In this document: in pieces, positions 45,386-55,086 of the stretch
Position numbering within the stretch: position 1 is the first letter of the stretch
How the letters are laid out: every line of letters starts with the position of its first letter
Assembly (NCBI GenBank): GCA_947499155.1
Contig: CANMND010000002.1
Location: 310,001 to 374,000, forward strand
Direction: 5' to 3'
DNA: 64,000 nt
Origin: an uncultured Sphingomonadales bacterium
Lineage (GTDB): Bacteria; Pseudomonadota; Alphaproteobacteria; Sphingomonadales; Rhodothalassiaceae
Position numbers and translations under genes: made by a program
Notes under the pieces: model-generated
Databases searched by the model: none
The model's input: only the letters and a program-made list of their open reading frames with translations
Told to the model about the DNA's origin: nothing

Positions 45386-45991
45386 ATGAGTCCTTTATAT
45401 CAGATACTTGAGTCCGTTGGGCTTCTGGCCTTTGCCTTGAGTGGCGGACTGGTTGCAGCACGCAAAGAACTGGATATTATAGGCTTTGCTGTTCTTGCCC
45501 TTATGCCCGCAGTTGGCGGCGGGACGATGCGCGATCTTATCCTTGGTGTTCCCGTCTTCTGGATTTCAGACACACGCCCTATCTGGATCACCGCCATTGC
45601 TGTTCTGCTCGCCTATTATGGTGAACGCCATCTGGTTTCACGACATAAGGTTATTATCTGGGCAGATGCCCTTGGATTGTCACTTTTTGCAGTCGCAGGT
45701 GCCCATAAGGCCTTTACCATAACCGGTGATCCGCTTATTGCGATCATCATGGGCATGACCACCGGGGTTGCTGGCGGTATGATCCGGGACATTATTGCCA
45801 ATGAAATGCCCCTGGTCCTGAATCCGGAAGTTTATGCTACGGCTGCATTCGGGAGTGCTGCAGCCTATGCCGTTCTTGCTTATACGTCACTTCCTGTTTT
45901 GTGGGTTGCATCCATCGCCTTTTTGTTTGGTTTCATTGTCCGCGGCTGTGCCATCATCTGGGGCCTGTCCCTGCCCCGGCGCAAACGATAA
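45386..45991 (+). CDS. trimeric intracellular cation channel (TRIC/UPF0126) family protein
   Basis: 201 residues, hydrophobic throughout, with six to seven membrane segments. It contains two similar halves: GGLVAARKELDIIGFAVLA and GGGTMRDLILGVPVFWI in the first, and GMTTGVAGGMIRDIIANEMP in the second. These glycine-rich GGxxRD motifs define the UPF0126/YadS (bacterial TRIC) family, in which a trimer conducts cations. The physiological role is unclear. It is divergent from luxR and followed by recQ on the same strand. Confidence 0.88.
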   Translation: MSPLYQILESVGLLAFALSGGLVAARKELDIIGFAVLALMPAVGGGTMRDLILGVPVFWISDTRPIWITAIAVLLAYYGERHLVSRHKVIIWADALGLSLFAVAGAHKAFTITGDPLIAIIMGMTTGVAGGMIRDIIANEMPLVLNPEVYATAAFGSAAAYAVLAYTSLPVLWVASIAFLFGFIVRGCAIIWGLSLPRRKR

Positions 45992-46065
45992 CCAATTACG
46001 CCTGAAATGGCCGAAGTAAATGAATAGCCCTTGTCATTTATTTCTCCGTGGCCCACAGAGCAGAT

Positions 46066-47883
46066 ATGAATCCGTTTTATCAATCAGCCGACAATCTGGT
46101 GAGAACCCTATTTGGTTTTTCCGGAATAAGACCTGCACAACAGCCTGTCATGAAGGCAGTTCTTGCCGGGGCCGACGTTCTGGCGATTATGCCCACGGGA
46201 GCCGGCAAATCCCTGTGCTACCAGGTACCCGCGCTCGTAATGGGTGGACTGACTGTTGTGGTCTCACCTCTCATTGCCCTGATGCGCGACCAGGTTATGC
46301 AAATGGAAGCTTTGGGGATTCCTGCTGCCAGTCTCAATTCCACCAATAGTGCACTGGAAACGGATGCGACATTTGCGGGCCTGAAATCCGGATCACTGCG
46401 CCTTTTATACGTCGCGCCTGAGCGTTTAATGCGTCCGGATATGCTGGCCTTCCTAAAGCAGGCAGATGTTCAGCGTCTTGTTGTCGATGAAGCCCATTGC
46501 GTTTCCCAATGGGGTCATGACTTCAGACCTGATTACCTTCATCTGGAACGGGTGCGAGACGAGCTGTCACCTGTGCAGGTCCTCGCCTTCACTGCGACTG
46601 CGGACCAGACCACCCAATCTGAAATCGCGACCAAGCTCTTCAAACAAACCCCGGAGATTTTCATCCACGGGTTCGATCGACCCAATCTGACACTGGCCAT
46701 GTCCCCAAAAAATAACTTGAAAAGCCAAATTCTGCATTTTTTAAATCACCATAAAGGGGACAGCGGCATTATATACTGCACGAGCAGGAAGATGACCAAC
46801 AGCCTGACAGAACTCCTTTCAAATAAAGGCTATAATGCACTTTCTTACCATGCTGGATTAAGTGCGGAAGATCGTGAAGAAGCACAAACGCGCTTTTTAC
46901 GCCAGGATGGGCAAGTCATGGTGGCCACAATTGCGTTCGGCATGGGGATCGACAAACCTGATGTTCGCTTCGTACTTCATGCGGGCCTGCCCAAAAATAT
47001 CGAATCCTGGTATCAGGAGATCGGGCGGGCCGGACGTGATGGCCTGCCTGCTGATACACTCACCTTATATGGTCTGGATGATATCCGCTTGCGTCGGCGA
47101 CAGATTACAGAGAGCGATGCATCGGCAGAGCGCAAACAGATGGACTATCGGCGTCTTGACGCCCTGCTTTCACTGTGCGAGCAGGCGCGATGCAGGCGTC
47201 AGGATCTTCTCGCCTATTTTGGGGAAAACAGTCCGGACTCATGTGGCAACTGTGATCTGTGCTTAATGGGAGTTAAAGAAACAGACGCTTCAATTGATGC
47301 TCAAAAAGCCATGTCCGCTATTGCACGTACCGGACAGGTATTTGGCACCACCCATCTGGTATCCCTTCTGACCGGACAAAAAACCGATGCAATGGTGCGC
47401 CACGGTCATGAAAAACTGCCAACTTTTGGCGTGGGTCAGGATCGGCCAGCACAGCATTGGCGTTTTTTGTTCCGGGCACTTTATATCAAAGGTCTGATCG
47501 ATAGCCGCGCAGATCGCCCCTCTGGCTGGTTTATTACAGAACGGGGCCGAACAGTCCTGCGTGGCGATGAATCCTTGATGATCCGGGCTGACCTGATGAG
47601 ACCGCCAGCAGCTGCTTCTCACTCATCAAGGACAAGACCATCCATATCCATAAAATTATCAGAAGAAGGCGAACGACTGCTCACCAGCCTTAAAGCCCTG
47701 CGACGTACACTGGCTGAAGATGCAGGTTGTCCTGCCTATGTGATTTTTCCAGATCGCACATTGATCGAGATGGCAGAGCACAGACCCTCAACCCTTTCCC
47801 AAATGGGTGAACTCCATGGTGTGGGTGAGACGCGCCTCCTCCGTCACGGAAAGCTCTTTTTAGACGTTGTAAGTGGTTCGTGA
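46066..47883 (+). CDS. recQ: ATP-dependent DNA helicase RecQ
   Basis: 605 residues from ATG 46066; a GTG at 46048 would add six. The SF2 helicase motifs are complete: motif I MPTGAGKSLCYQVP, motif II VVDEAHCVSQWGHDFRP (DEAH), motif III AFTATADQTT, motif V VMVATIAFGMGIDKPDVRFV and motif VI QEIGRAGRDGLP. The RQC zinc-binding cysteines are visible (LCEQARCRRQDLL; CGNCDLCL), followed by an HRDC domain at the C-terminus. It unwinds DNA in recombination and replication-fork repair. Confidence 0.95.
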   Translation: MNPFYQSADNLVRTLFGFSGIRPAQQPVMKAVLAGADVLAIMPTGAGKSLCYQVPALVMGGLTVVVSPLIALMRDQVMQMEALGIPAASLNSTNSALETDATFAGLKSGSLRLLYVAPERLMRPDMLAFLKQADVQRLVVDEAHCVSQWGHDFRPDYLHLERVRDELSPVQVLAFTATADQTTQSEIATKLFKQTPEIFIHGFDRPNLTLAMSPKNNLKSQILHFLNHHKGDSGIIYCTSRKMTNSLTELLSNKGYNALSYHAGLSAEDREEAQTRFLRQDGQVMVATIAFGMGIDKPDVRFVLHAGLPKNIESWYQEIGRAGRDGLPADTLTLYGLDDIRLRRRQITESDASAERKQMDYRRLDALLSLCEQARCRRQDLLAYFGENSPDSCGNCDLCLMGVKETDASIDAQKAMSAIARTGQVFGTTHLVSLLTGQKTDAMVRHGHEKLPTFGVGQDRPAQHWRFLFRALYIKGLIDSRADRPSGWFITERGRTVLRGDESLMIRADLMRPPAAASHSSRTRPSISIKLSEEGERLLTSLKALRRTLAEDAGCPAYVIFPDRTLIEMAEHRPSTLSQMGELHGVGETRLLRHGKLFLDVVSGS

Positions 47884-47956
47884 ACACGATCTTCACATGC
47901 AATATGTGCTGAATTTTTAACTTTTCTTCCATGAAGCTTTGCCAGAATGGTCAAGG

Positions 47957-47982
47957 ATCCATTGTAATTACACATAATGGAT
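47957..47982. promoter_or_regulatory. ATCCATT(12)AATGGAT dyad upstream of the integrase-like gene
   Basis: Perfect seven-base arms (47957-47963 and 47976-47982), 30 bases before the start of the recombinase-like gene. There is no T-run, so an operator is more likely than a terminator. Confidence 0.4.
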
Positions 47983-48011
47983 GTACCACCCATCTGTCAT
48001 ACCGGTGAAGC

Positions 48012-49472
48012 ATGAGCACAACATCTTATATTAAAGCACGGCCAGGAGGCGGCCTTGCCTTTAACATCAAGATACCACGTGATGTGGCGCAGCATTTTTT
48101 GTCAAAAAATGGTCGAACGCAAACTCATATCACCATCGGCCTTGGTACACGCAGTCGAACTGTTGCAGTGCCAAAAGCCAGGGCCTTGGCGTTACAATGG
48201 AAGGCAGAATTCGCTCGCCTGCGTGATCAACCGCAAAGTGATCCAAAATCCCGCGACCAGATTTATGCCGCCAGTCTTTCAAACTACGTAACCGGAAGTC
48301 CGATACATACCAAAGACCCGACCGAGCGGCTCCGCGACCTCACACGTGAGGCCCTCGACCTGCAAAGAGAGTTCGATCGGCGCGGCCTTGAAAGTTACGA
48401 CCCGATACCACCTGACCTTAAGGCTCGCATGGATGCCATGGAGGATGCTCGCCGTATCCTCAAAGGGCACAAGCCTAACCATACAGACAGGTATGAACCA
48501 GCCGTCAGCATGCTTGGAGACCGCTGGTTAAAAGAACGAGAAAGCCTTGCCCGAAAACAAGGCCGCACTTCGTCATTGACTGCACATTATGCGCCACCAA
48601 TTCATTTGTTTTCGGGATATGTTGGCCCCAAAACAATAAGACAGGTCACTCGTGAAGATGTGGCTTTATATGTAGAAATTCTTCAGGGCTTCGATCGCAA
48701 TTGGGGGCGGGGTTCGCCTTCGGCCAAATTGGACTTCTGGGAACTGAAAGCCCGCTTTTCCTTGTCTGAGACTCCCTTGTCTGAGCGCGCCGTCCGCCAT
48801 CATTTGCGCACCCTGTCAGCGCTCTGGAAATGGGCGGATAGTCTTGGGCTATGCGACAGTCACAATCCGTTTCAGGGCTTTGTCAAAAGCTTTCAAACGA
48901 AAGGCCGCCCTACTCTCGCTTTTACCCCAAGGGACCTTATGGCGTTGTTTCACCCATCACCAGAGCATGGTGATCTGCATGAATCTATGCTGGTCGCACT
49001 TTATAGCGGACTGAAAGCCAATGAGCTGGCCGCACTGAACTGGACCGACATTATGTTGGTCGATGATATCCCCGTCATGCTGGCTGGACTGAGACCAGAA
49101 GGCCAACGCCAGGTTCCCCTCCATAGCGCCCTTGGCTGGCTGTTGGATAAAAAGCATCAAAAAGTCTCATCAGATCGAGTCTGGCCCCTGTTCAAAGGAA
49201 AGGGTGTGACCTTATCCCGATATTTTGCACAGCACAAAAAGGAGCGAGGCATCCTTTCCCCGCAAAAGGGCTTTTTGTCATTCCGCAAAACTGTGGGAGC
49301 ATGTCTTGAAGCAAATCAGGTCACCGTTGAAGACTGGCGCACCATCATGGGATACAAGCCGGTTTCAGGCCAAGGCGGATACAAGCCAAATCCCCCGAGA
49401 CTGAAAGATACCAAACGCCTGATTGAACTCATTACGTATCCGGATTTGAATTTGCCCCTGTATCGGTTTTGA
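48012..49472 (+). CDS. tyrosine-recombinase-like protein with degenerate active site
   Basis: 486 residues. The N-terminal region resembles the integrase arm domain of alphaproteobacterial phage integrases (SYIKARPGGGLAFNIKIPRD). The C-terminal half aligns with the tyrosine recombinase catalytic domain, but several catalytic residues differ: the first Arg is K335 (YSGLKANEL), the box II His is L422 and the following Arg is kept as R425 (FLSFRKT), the last His/Trp is Y448 (MGYK) and the nucleophile Tyr is kept at Y457. No att sites, excisionase or phage genes flank it, and it is 128 bases after recQ. It may be a domesticated DNA-binding protein rather than an active recombinase. Confidence 0.75.
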   Translation: MSTTSYIKARPGGGLAFNIKIPRDVAQHFLSKNGRTQTHITIGLGTRSRTVAVPKARALALQWKAEFARLRDQPQSDPKSRDQIYAASLSNYVTGSPIHTKDPTERLRDLTREALDLQREFDRRGLESYDPIPPDLKARMDAMEDARRILKGHKPNHTDRYEPAVSMLGDRWLKERESLARKQGRTSSLTAHYAPPIHLFSGYVGPKTIRQVTREDVALYVEILQGFDRNWGRGSPSAKLDFWELKARFSLSETPLSERAVRHHLRTLSALWKWADSLGLCDSHNPFQGFVKSFQTKGRPTLAFTPRDLMALFHPSPEHGDLHESMLVALYSGLKANELAALNWTDIMLVDDIPVMLAGLRPEGQRQVPLHSALGWLLDKKHQKVSSDRVWPLFKGKGVTLSRYFAQHKKERGILSPQKGFLSFRKTVGACLEANQVTVEDWRTIMGYKPVSGQGGYKPNPPRLKDTKRLIELITYPDLNLPLYRF

Positions 49473-49478
49473 GTAACA

Positions 49479-49736
49479 TCAACTTACCCGATCAAGTGGC
49501 TTGCACATCGCTATTGATGATTTTGAGAGTAAGAGAAACTCGCCATTTTCCATGCGAAACGGCAAAAATAAAGTAGGTGCATTCAACAGGTCCGACACAC
49601 GTTCCCCCTTGCCCAGAAAAACATTGCCACTAAGTTGCGACCCATCAACCAGGACCAGTTCAACATCCACGGCCGCCTTGAAAATATTCCTTTTCTGCGC
49701 ACCGGCAGTGTCTGTCTTTGTATCATCGAGCTGCAT
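49479..49736 (-). CDS. small protein (DUF6812-like) at the end of the cpaF unit
   Basis: 85 residues from ATG 49736, which lies inside the 3' end of cpaF (14-base overlap). Features: VDVELVLVDGSQLSGNVFLG and RVSDLLNAPTLFLPF, a small beta-rich protein resembling a group of short pilus-associated proteins; the family name is from memory and unverified. The open frame continues upstream through cpaF in another frame, and that part is not coding. Convergent with the recombinase-like gene, 6 bases apart. Confidence 0.6.
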   Translation of the reverse strand: MQLDDTKTDTAGAQKRNIFKAAVDVELVLVDGSQLSGNVFLGKGERVSDLLNAPTLFLPFRMENGEFLLLSKSSIAMCKPLDRVS

Positions 49737-51375
49737 TGAGCAATTCTTCCAGATTTCTGCCAAGTCCCGCTTCACGCACTTTCTTGGCGCAACGGAATGG
49801 CAACCCACTATATTCATAGGTGCCGTGCACCTCATTTGTCGCTTCATCCTCTTGATGTTCAAATGAGAACAGAGACTGTGTAGTGATGATCTCTCCTTCC
49901 ATGCCAATCACCTCAACAATATCGGTAACGCGTCTTTTGCCATCGCGCATACGCTTCACCTGAATGACGATATCAATAGTTTCGCTGATCTGTTGACGGA
50001 CTGCATTGGTTGGAAAATAGGGATTGGCCATTGCCACCAGATTTTCCATGCGTGACAAGGCCTCTCTGGGACGGTTTGCGTGAAGGGTACACATGCCCCC
50101 ATCATGGCCAGTATTGAAGGCTTGCAGCATGTCAAAGCATTCCTTGCCGCGCACCTCACCCAGAATAATGCGGTCAGGCCGCATACGCAGGGCGTTGATC
50201 AACAGATCACTGATGGTAACAAGTCCGGTCCCTTCAAGATTGGAAGGTCGTGTCTCCAAGGGTACAACATGAGGCTGACGAAGTTGTAGTTCTGCTGCAT
50301 CCTCAATGGTCACAATACGCTCGCCGGGATCGATATATTGTGACAAGGCATTCAGCATGGTGGTCTTGCCTGAACCTGTCCCCCCCGATATCACGATATT
50401 AAGGCGGGCATGGGTGGCTATCTGCATGAAGCGCGCCATACTTTGGGACAAGCTGTCCCGTTCCACCAGATCGGGCAGTTCCATTCTGTGCTTGGCAAAT
50501 TTGCGGATTGATATAGATGGCCCACGCAAGGCAAGCGGTGGCACAATCACATTGACACGGCTACCGTCAGGCAATCGGGCATCGGCCATCGGTGTTGACA
50601 TGTCTACCCGACGGCCAACCCAGTTACAAATTTTGTTTGCGACTTGATGAATGTGCTCATTATCCCGGAATGTAATCTCAGTCAGTTCTAGTTTGCCGTA
50701 GCGTTCCGCATAAACCTGATCCGGTGCATTAACCAGGATATCATTGACCGAACTGTCGGCCAGTAGCGGCTCCAGAGGTCCAAAACCCACAATCTCATCA
50801 AGCAGAGCGCGTCGCAGATATGCCAGTTCCTTGTTATTAAGATTGATCTTTCTTTCCGCAGTCGTAGCAAGTACAACCGGCTCCATCGCCTCCAAAAGCT
50901 CTTCTCGGCTCAGCCCCACCATTGCCTTGCCGTCAATCTGATCAAGCACGCCAGGAAGGATTTCATCCTTGATCTGGCTCAGCCTTTTATCAGACGCTTG
51001 TGTGTCTGTATTTGTTGGAACGGTGCCCTTTGGGCGTTCATTCATTCCAGTTTTGACTGGATCAAAGCTGCCAACATTTGTGTTTTCAACTCTGTCCGTC
51101 TGTCTTGCCTCACCATTATTAACGAGTGATGCGGCCTTGTCCGGTTTGTTTTGAACCTCATTGGAAGAAGATGTATTCGGCTTAGTGGCCGCAGCAAAAG
51201 CCGTCTCCGGCTCCAACTCTTCAGGTCGCGTGCTCTCTGGTGACGGTGCCGGATCATTTTTGTTCGTCCGGTTGACCTGATAACGTACCGGCCTGGTCCG
51301 TGACAAAGCATCCGCTAAAGTCAATGGCGCCCTGTTACCAAAGGATAACGATCTCGCTTGCCCTGATGATCTCAT
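49723..51375 (-). CDS. cpaF: CpaF/TadA-type pilus assembly ATPase
   Basis: 550 residues from ATG 51375 (AGGTGGAAG upstream). The GspE/VirB11 secretion ATPase core has Walker [15 protein letters not shown], an Asp box/Walker B region ([12 protein letters not shown]) and the His box ([14 protein letters not shown]). It powers assembly of the Tad/Flp pilus. The first 120 residues are low-complexity and Pro/Asn/Thr-rich, much longer than the usual CpaF N-terminus. The TadE/TadG genes are 12 kb away, so the Tad system is split; cpaB, cpaC, tadB and tadC are not in the window. Confidence 0.92.
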   Translation of the reverse strand: MRSSGQARSLSFGNRAPLTLADALSRTRPVRYQVNRTNKNDPAPSPESTRPEELEPETAFAAATKPNTSSSNEVQNKPDKAASLVNNGEARQTDRVENTNVGSFDPVKTGMNERPKGTVPTNTDTQASDKRLSQIKDEILPGVLDQIDGKAMVGLSREELLEAMEPVVLATTAERKINLNNKELAYLRRALLDEIVGFGPLEPLLADSSVNDILVNAPDQVYAERYGKLELTEITFRDNEHIHQVANKICNWVGRRVDMSTPMADARLPDGSRVNVIVPPLALRGPSISIRKFAKHRMELPDLVERDSLSQSMARFMQIATHARLNIVISGGTGSGKTTMLNALSQYIDPGERIVTIEDAAELQLRQPHVVPLETRPSNLEGTGLVTISDLLINALRMRPDRIILGEVRGKECFDMLQAFNTGHDGGMCTLHANRPREALSRMENLVAMANPYFPTNAVRQQISETIDIVIQVKRMRDGKRRVTDIVEVIGMEGEIITTQSLFSFEHQEDEATNEVHGTYEYSGLPFRCAKKVREAGLGRNLEELLNAAR

Positions 51376-51529
51376 CTGCTTCCACCTCAATTTTTCACGT
51401 CTAATATGAGGGGAAACCGTAAATGATTGGTTTAGTTGCGAGAAATTTCACAAATTTCTTCTCCTGAAAAAGCGGGATCATGTATCCAAATTAGGGACAA
51501 TCATAAATGGAAAATACAGCGTATTGTCA

Positions 51530-54181
51530 TTAATGTTCCATTTGATCCAGGCTTTTGCTGGCAATTTCATAAACATCCCCAGAAAGGCCTGGTTGCCTGA
51601 GTAGTTGCTCGAGCTCACCCCGCATCATGGCCGCCCTTGCAGCATCAAATCGCTTGTGTCTGGTCAATGGCAGCAAAATCCGTGCGGCAGTTTGTGGATT
51701 AATCGGATCTACATCGGCCACGATACGGCGCAGGAAACTATAACCTTCCCCGCTAACATCATGAAAACGAACCTGATTGCCGACACAAAAACTGCTTACC
51801 ACAGACCGTAGCCTGTTGGGATTGCGAATGGTAAAGGCCTCATGATCTTGCAATCCCCTTACACGTTCCAGAGTATCTGATCGCTCAGACATCGCCTGTA
51901 CCGCAAACCATTTGTCGATCACCAATGGTTGATCCCCATAGCGCTCGTAGAACTCCTTCAATACATGATCACGAAGGTCGGACTCATCATCGACCAGGCA
52001 ATGCAAGGCTGCCAGTCGCTCTGTCATGTTGCTGGCATCATGGTAATGAGCAAGGGCTAGATCCGTGTCACCAGAAGAAGCCAGATAGCGGAGAGCGACG
52101 GCTCGTAATGCACGAAATGCCTTGGCTTTTGTGGACAAGTCATCTCCAGAAGTAAATAGCCGGTCATAAAGCGAACGCCAACCCGGTTCCAGAGCGCGGC
52201 CCAAATGATTGCGCATCTCACACCGTGCCTTGTGAATGGAATCTACAGCGACAATTTCCATCTGCTGCCCGATATAATCTTCACCGGGCAGTGTCAGCAT
52301 TTCCGCCAGAAGCGCCGGATCATGTTCATCAACAGTTTCCAGCAATTCGCCTATGGTCTCAACAATCCGAGGATCAACCAGGCCTGGGCTTCCATCTTCA
52401 AATGCAGTGACGAGAGACAGGCAGTTTTCAAGAAAGACAGACTGTGTCGCCTCCCAGCGGGCAAAGGAATCCCGATCATGACGCATCTGGAACAGTCTAT
52501 CCTCAAACGCCGGAGAGGCGTCTATAATGACTGGCGCACTGAATCCGCGCAGCAGACTGGGAACAGGCTTTTCCCCGACACCGCCAAAAACAAACCGGCT
52601 TTCATCGGACCGGACATGTAAAAGCCATCCATCTTCTCGCTTCTCACCATCCCCACTTAAGAGGGATACATCCAATTCATGGCCGTTCGGACCAATCAAT
52701 CCGACCAACAGAGGAATATGCATCGGGCTTTTGGTGGGCTGACCGGGTGTCGGTGGGATGGATTGACATATGACCAGGCTGAGCGTACCTGCCTTTTTAT
52801 CATGATTATAAGACACATGGAGTGTTGGCGTCCCTGCCTGAGAATACCACAGGCGAAATTGGCCAAGGTCCACCCCGCTTCCATCCTCCATGGCTTTGAC
52901 GAAATCTTCGCAGGTCACTGCCTGGCCGTCATGACGTGCAATATAGAGTTTCATCCCTTTCTGAAAGCCATCCGGACCAAGGATCCGGTGAATCATCCGG
53001 ATCACTTCAGCCCCCTTGTTATAGATGGTGACCGTATAGAAATTGTTGATTTCTATATAGCTTTCCGGCCTTACAGGATGAGCCATCGGGCCTGCGTCCT
53101 CGGGGAACTGGTGAGAACGTAGCACACGTACATCTGATATGCGCTGTACCGCGCGATTTCCTTGATCAGATGAGAATTCCTGATCACGGAAAACTGTCAG
53201 ACCTTCTTTTAAGGATAGCTGAAACCAGTCGCGGCAGGTGACACGGTTCCCGGTCCAATTGTGAAAATATTCATGCCCGATCACGCCTTCCACATTATCG
53301 AAATCCGTATCGGTCGCACTGTCTGAGTCCGCGAGAATATATTTTGTATTGAAGATATTAAGACTTTTGTTCTCCATAGCCCCCATATTAAAGTCAGATA
53401 CGGCAACGATATTATAAAGGTCCAGGTCATATTCGAGACCAAAAACAGCCTCATCCCATGCCATGGCATGCTTCAGGCTTTCCATCGCATGATGGCATTT
53501 GGGAAGGTCATTGGCCTTGGCATAGATATGAAGAGCCACAGTCCGGCCAGATTGGGTGGTAAAGCTGTCTGACAAGCAATCCAGATCCCCGGCGACCACG
53601 GCAAAAAGATAAGACGGTTTTCTGAATGGATCATCCCATATGGCGAAATGACGGCCATCAGGCAATTCACCCTGTTCTTTCAGATTTCCGTTTGATAGCA
53701 GGACCGGATACTGAGCCTTGTCCGCTTCAATCCTGACTGTAAAAAGTGCCATTACATCAGGGCGGTCAGGATAAAAGGTGATGTTGCGGAATCCTTCCGC
53801 TTCGCACTGAGTGCAATACATCCCCCCTGATTTGTAAAGACCTTCAAGCCGTGAATTGTTCTCCGCGTCAACAGCCGTTTCCAGCTCAAGAGTAAAGACC
53901 TTGGGCAATCCTTTAATCGTCATGATCTCGCCGGAACGGTGCAAGCGATCAATGGCTAGAGGTTCTCCATCAACCAGGACAGCCCGCAATTCCAGACCCG
54001 CCCCACCATTAAGAACCAAATCCACTTCATCAAGGCGACGCTCCATCTTTAAGCGGGAGCGCACAAGACACAGGCCATCTCTCAGGTCGAAATCAAGCCA
54101 GACATGGTTAATATCAAATGTGGGCTCCTGATAATCCTTAAGGTAAATAACCTGGGGTGACATAGCGCGATCTGGTAACAT
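51530..54181 (-). CDS. pepN: aminopeptidase N
   Basis: 883 residues, M1 family. The exopeptidase motif GAMEN lies in NMGAMENKSLNIF, and the zinc motif HExxH(18)E in VIGHEYFHNWTGNRVTCRDW with Glu in LKEGLTVF. The length fits the bacterial PepN type, with an N-terminal beta domain, a thermolysin-like domain and a helical C-terminal domain. It removes N-terminal residues from peptides in the cytoplasm. An in-frame ATG at 54163 is a possible later start. Confidence 0.94.
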   Translation of the reverse strand: MLPDRAMSPQVIYLKDYQEPTFDINHVWLDFDLRDGLCLVRSRLKMERRLDEVDLVLNGGAGLELRAVLVDGEPLAIDRLHRSGEIMTIKGLPKVFTLELETAVDAENNSRLEGLYKSGGMYCTQCEAEGFRNITFYPDRPDVMALFTVRIEADKAQYPVLLSNGNLKEQGELPDGRHFAIWDDPFRKPSYLFAVVAGDLDCLSDSFTTQSGRTVALHIYAKANDLPKCHHAMESLKHAMAWDEAVFGLEYDLDLYNIVAVSDFNMGAMENKSLNIFNTKYILADSDSATDTDFDNVEGVIGHEYFHNWTGNRVTCRDWFQLSLKEGLTVFRDQEFSSDQGNRAVQRISDVRVLRSHQFPEDAGPMAHPVRPESYIEINNFYTVTIYNKGAEVIRMIHRILGPDGFQKGMKLYIARHDGQAVTCEDFVKAMEDGSGVDLGQFRLWYSQAGTPTLHVSYNHDKKAGTLSLVICQSIPPTPGQPTKSPMHIPLLVGLIGPNGHELDVSLLSGDGEKREDGWLLHVRSDESRFVFGGVGEKPVPSLLRGFSAPVIIDASPAFEDRLFQMRHDRDSFARWEATQSVFLENCLSLVTAFEDGSPGLVDPRIVETIGELLETVDEHDPALLAEMLTLPGEDYIGQQMEIVAVDSIHKARCEMRNHLGRALEPGWRSLYDRLFTSGDDLSTKAKAFRALRAVALRYLASSGDTDLALAHYHDASNMTERLAALHCLVDDESDLRDHVLKEFYERYGDQPLVIDKWFAVQAMSERSDTLERVRGLQDHEAFTIRNPNRLRSVVSSFCVGNQVRFHDVSGEGYSFLRRIVADVDPINPQTAARILLPLTRHKRFDAARAAMMRGELEQLLRQPGLSGDVYEIASKSLDQMEH

Positions 54182-54325
54182 TAAAGGATCATCCTTCCAC
54201 GGCTTCTGGTGCGTAGTGCGACGCTACGCCTGTTTTGACGTCCAATTCAAGCTGCCACTGGCGTCATTCTCATCATTGGGCCATACTTGTGGCCAACTCT
54301 ATCTGCAGATACAGGAATCTACATA

Positions 54326-54541
54326 ATGTATACTGGAACAGTGAAGTGGTTTAACGCTGCCAAAGAGTTTGGTTTTATCACATCAAACCAATTTCCACAG
54401 GATGTCTTCGTTCATATCAGCGCGGTGAAATCTTCTGGACTTGAAACACTGGAAGAAGGGCAGACCGTAGAGTTTGAAGTAATCCCCGACAAAAAAGATC
54501 CATCCAGGAACACGGCGCAAAACCTGCGTGTGACGTCCTGA
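54326..54541 (+). CDS. cold-shock domain protein (CspA family)
   Basis: 71 residues from ATG 54326 (AGGAA 8 bases upstream). The single OB-fold carries RNP1-like KEFGFITS (usually KGFGFI) and RNP2-like VFVHISAV, with KWFN at the N-terminus. It binds single-stranded RNA or DNA. The K-E-F change in RNP1 is unusual, since the glycine is generally conserved. The stop lies in an 8-base tandem repeat. Confidence 0.9.
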   Translation: MYTGTVKWFNAAKEFGFITSNQFPQDVFVHISAVKSSGLETLEEGQTVEFEVIPDKKDPSRNTAQNLRVTS

Positions 54542-54562
54542 CGTCCTGACGTCATTACGTAC
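54531..54562 (+). repeat. 8-base tandem repeat TGACGTCC at the end of the cold-shock gene
   Basis: Units TGACGTCC, TGACGTCC and TGACGTCA (54531-54554) are followed by the diverged TTACGTAC. The second unit supplies the TGA stop codon. Confidence 0.7.
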
Positions 54563-54570
54563 TTTACTAT

Positions 54571-55086
54571 TCATCCCTTTTTATACCGCTCAATCGCCAA
54601 TTGCAGGCTGGCGGCCAGTTGTTTGCCTATATCGCCCCCATCGCCCTTTACCCGTCCTTTAATGACAGCGCGCATGCCGTCAATATGAGCTTTGACCAAC
54701 TCCACCATACGATCATTTATATCATTGCGGATGCTGGTGAAGCTTTCGAGCGATTCAGAAAAGTCCGTAATAAGGGGATAGCCGAATGTGCCACCCTGCC
54801 CCTTCATGTCATGGGCTATTAGGTTGATAGCCTCAAAAAAGTCTCGCCTGTTTTCGGGCGTATCAACACAGCGACTATGTTGTTCTGCCATTTTACTGAT
54901 CAAACCTGATACCCAGTCAGGGTAATCCTCAGACATTTGCTCCAAAGCAATTTCTGCTGCAGCCAGAGCCTCAGGTGAAATGCCACCCGTTCCCTTGACC
55001 AAACCAAGAGTCTTTTCTTTCAGGCGATTACGAAAACGGTAGAAGCGAACGACTGTTGGCACTTTTTGCTTGTTAGGGTCAGCCAC
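54571..55086 (-). CDS. Hpt (histidine phosphotransfer) protein
   Basis: 171 residues. The Hpt phospho-accepting H92 lies in IAHDMKGQGGTFGYP within a helical bundle (residues about 30-150). The N-terminal RFYRFRNRLKEKTLG region is basic. It should pass phosphate between a hybrid kinase and a response regulator. It overlaps the end of the receiver gene at 55079 by 8 bases and is on the same strand, so the two work together. Neither is linked to a kinase here; orphan hybrid kinases occur at 6.7 and 21.5 kb. Confidence 0.8.
   Translation of the reverse strand: MADPNKQKVPTVVRFYRFRNRLKEKTLGLVKGTGGISPEALAAAEIALEQMSEDYPDWVSGLISKMAEQHSRCVDTPENRRDFFEAINLIAHDMKGQGGTFGYPLITDFSESLESFTSIRNDINDRMVELVKAHIDGMRAVIKGRVKGDGGDIGKQLAASLQLAIERYKKG

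Noticed and set aside
48012-49472. Integrated prophage or genomic island around the recombinase-like gene
   Set aside because: No att-like direct repeats, tRNA target, excisionase or phage genes; flanking genes are housekeeping.
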